A DNA stretch of 7,078 nucleotides from Dehalococcoidia bacterium (GTDB lineage Bacteria > Chloroflexota > Dehalococcoidia > Dehalococcoidales > UBA1222). Positions 6,092 through 7,078 of this stretch are shown here, piece by piece (position 1 is the stretch's first letter; the number at the start of each line of letters is the position of its first letter). The DNA lies in assembly GCA_009776515.1 (NCBI GenBank), contig WRNP01000003.1:28975-36052 (forward strand), in the 5' to 3' direction. Position numbers and translations under genes: made by a program. Below the pieces are notes generated by a model, which did not search any database, was not told where the DNA came from, and worked only from the letters and a program-made list of their open reading frames with translations.

Positions 6092-6742
6092 CTAAACGCT
6101 GATGCCTATGGCTTCCAGTACACTGCGCAGACCAAGAAAGCCAGCATAGGCAAGTGCGGTACACTTGACGACTTTCCCGGCTAGGCAAATAACAAAATAG
6201 CGCTTGGCTCCGAAACGGGAGATGCCGGCGGTGAGCGACACGGGATAGAAAAATGGGTTGACGAGGGCGGAGACTCCGAACAGCACCCAGCCTCCTCGTC
6301 TTTGCATCATCCCCATGAGCCATCGGTAAAGGCGCTCTATGCGGCCGGGGTTGACGCTGGCCTCTCGGCGTTTCAAGGCTGCTGTTCCGTAGTATCCTGT
6401 GGCGTAAGTACTCAGACTGCCCATTGCCTCGCCCAAGCCGCAAACCAACCCGACCAAAGCCGGACCTAGGGCTTCTGGGCCGAGCCAAGGAGTGACCAGT
6501 CCGCCCAGGGCGAAATATACGGCTACGGCCGGTACGAACAAAGGGATGGTTGCTCCGCTCAGGATACTAAACACGAAACCGCCCGCGAGGCCATAGCCGG
6601 CAACCTGCGCTGGATTGTGCCAGTTCCGAGCGATCATAATGCCCAGCCCTGCCAATAGCACAAGGGTGAGAATGCCGACGGCATACTCCCAGCGACGGGG
6701 CAATTTACGGCTGGTTTCCAAAGATTGTGTCATTTGGATCAA
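6092..6742 (-). CDS. VTT/DedA-like (SNARE-associated domain) polytopic membrane protein
   Basis: An integral membrane protein of about 216 residues with several hydrophobic segments: about 20-38, 50-82 (probably one or two segments), 92-108, 152-172 and 182-205. The region from about 104 to 205 fits the VTT (DedA/TVP38/TMEM64-like) domain: GEAMGSLSTYATGYYG, a basic amphipathic stretch with Arg-Ile-Glu-Arg, GGWVLFGVSALVNPFFYPVSLTAG, then a helix with AGKVVKCTALAYAGFLG. Members act in lipid scrambling, lipid-carrier recycling or membrane homeostasis; the exact role here is unknown. TTG at 6742 has GGGAGG four bases upstream, whereas the in-frame ATG at 6733 is 13 bases from it, so either start is possible. 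The gene follows clpB by about 40 bases on the same strand; its stop lies 79 bases from the mazF relic. Confidence 0.8.
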   Translation of the reverse strand: MIQMTQSLETSRKLPRRWEYAVGILTLVLLAGLGIMIARNWHNPAQVAGYGLAGGFVFSILSGATIPLFVPAVAVYFALGGLVTPWLGPEALGPALVGLVCGLGEAMGSLSTYATGYYGTAALKRREASVNPGRIERLYRWLMGMMQRRGGWVLFGVSALVNPFFYPVSLTAGISRFGAKRYFVICLAGKVVKCTALAYAGFLGLRSVLEAIGISV

Positions 6743-6774
6743 AGTCCCTCCCGAGCTTGGCCTCGAGAGGGACT
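6743..6774 (-). promoter_or_regulatory. 13-bp hairpin between clpB and the VTT gene, enclosing the Shine-Dalgarno
   Basis: On the minus strand AGTCCCTCTCGAG pairs with CTCGGGAGGGACT around loop GCCAAG. The single non-Watson-Crick position is a U-G pair in minus-strand RNA (a C-A mismatch on the plus strand), so it folds best as minus-strand RNA. It follows the clpB stop but is followed by TTTGATCC rather than a U-run, so it is at most a weak terminator. Its 3' arm contains GGGAGG, the only ribosome-binding site for the next gene. Confidence 0.55.
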
Positions 6775-6782
6775 GATTAAAA

Positions 6783-7078
6783 CTAGGCCCGTGTCTCCGC
6801 GGCGGCGCTTTTAAAGATTAGCCCGTCTGGACCGTGGTCCACCACGATCGTATCGCCCTCTTGCACCTCGCCGGAGAGTAGCCGCGCCGCAAGAGGGTTC
6901 TCAACGTGTTGCTCAATCGCCCGACGCAGAGGGCGGGCACCATAAGCCGGGTCGTAGCCCACCTGCACCAGGTAGGCCTGGGCCGCTGCGGTGATCTCAA
7001 CGGCGACCCGGCGGTCCTCAAGCCGCTTTTGCAGATCTTTTACCATAAAGGCGACAATGGCCTCAAGCTGCGGCTCGC
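6783..7078 (-). CDS. clpB: ATP-dependent disaggregase ClpB, C-terminal end only (5' part outside window)
   Basis: The last 97 residues of a ClpB/Hsp104-type AAA+ chaperone, open to the window edge, which solubilises protein aggregates together with DnaK. What is visible is the small C-terminal subdomain of the second AAA+ module. VGYDPAYGARPLRRAIEQHV contains the sensor-2 GAR arginine; it is followed by ENPLAARLLSGEVQEGDTIVVD and a short tail ending in TRA. The preceding VKDLQKRLEDRRVAVEIT matches the usual 'LxxRLxxRxIxLxLT' segment. The Walker motifs, middle domain and N-domain lie outside the window. ClpA and ClpC share this subdomain, but the ENPLA and EGDTIxVD wording and the short tail favour ClpB. 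It lies about 40 bases upstream of the VTT gene on the same strand. Confidence 0.88.
   Translation of the reverse strand, partial: EPQLEAIVAFMVKDLQKRLEDRRVAVEITAAAQAYLVQVGYDPAYGARPLRRAIEQHVENPLAARLLSGEVQEGDTIVVDHGPDGLIFKSAAAETRA

Noticed and set aside
6009..6488. 159-codon minus-strand frame overlapping the VTT gene
   Set aside because: It is rich in Arg, Pro and Ser, typical of a wrong-frame reading, whereas the overlapping frame gives a coherent membrane protein.
1..7078. CRISPR array, insertion sequence ends or tandem repeats
   Set aside because: No regularly spaced repeats, transposase reading frames or paired terminal inverted repeats were seen on reading through the window.

Overview
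The window is a bacterial chromosomal segment in which every intact gene reads on the minus strand. In transcription order (right to left) it holds: the 3' end of a ClpB-type disaggregase gene; a VTT/DedA-like polytopic membrane protein; an untranslated gap containing a plus-strand mazF-type toxin relic; purF; a 62-residue two-helix membrane protein; purM; purH; and a GalT-like nucleotidyltransferase that runs off the left edge. The moderate-to-high GC content, Fe-S type PurF with a short propeptide, bifunctional PurH and the clpB/VTT neighbourhood suit an anaerobic or deep-branching bacterium. Chloroflexota (Dehalococcoidia-like) is my best guess, but it rests on general resemblance only.

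Right part (about 6092-7078): the clpB tail is followed after about 40 bases by the VTT-family gene. A strong hairpin in the gap holds that gene's Shine-Dalgarno sequence in its 3' arm.

Middle (about 5410-6091): about 640 bases without an intact gene. On the plus strand, 5690-6012 is a MazF/PemK-like toxin pseudogene: the C-terminal two thirds is clear, a frameshift lies near 5775-5785, and the N-terminus is unrecognisable. Next to purF is a good sigma70-type promoter (TTGACC, 18 bases, TATAAT). A 23-bp dyad lies across its spacer and -10. Because the -10 overlaps the upstream ATG of purF, the real start is probably the GTG at 5409, which gives a PurF beginning MRESCG.

Left part (1-5409): purF, small membrane protein, purM and purH form a purine biosynthesis operon. 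PurF makes phosphoribosylamine, PurM closes the imidazole ring of AIR, and PurH does the last two steps to IMP. No purN, purD or purL is present in the window. The 62-residue protein has an excellent ribosome-binding site and ends 18 bases before purM, so it is probably a genuine operon member of unknown role. After purH come an extended -10 promoter and an 11-bp perfect hairpin that again contains the Shine-Dalgarno, followed by the GalT-like gene. That gene keeps the HxHxQ active-site signature but appears to lack the CxxC zinc motif. The most original signals are the purF operator-like dyad, the small membrane protein, the two hairpins that enclose ribosome-binding sites, the divergent GalT-like enzyme and the mazF relic.
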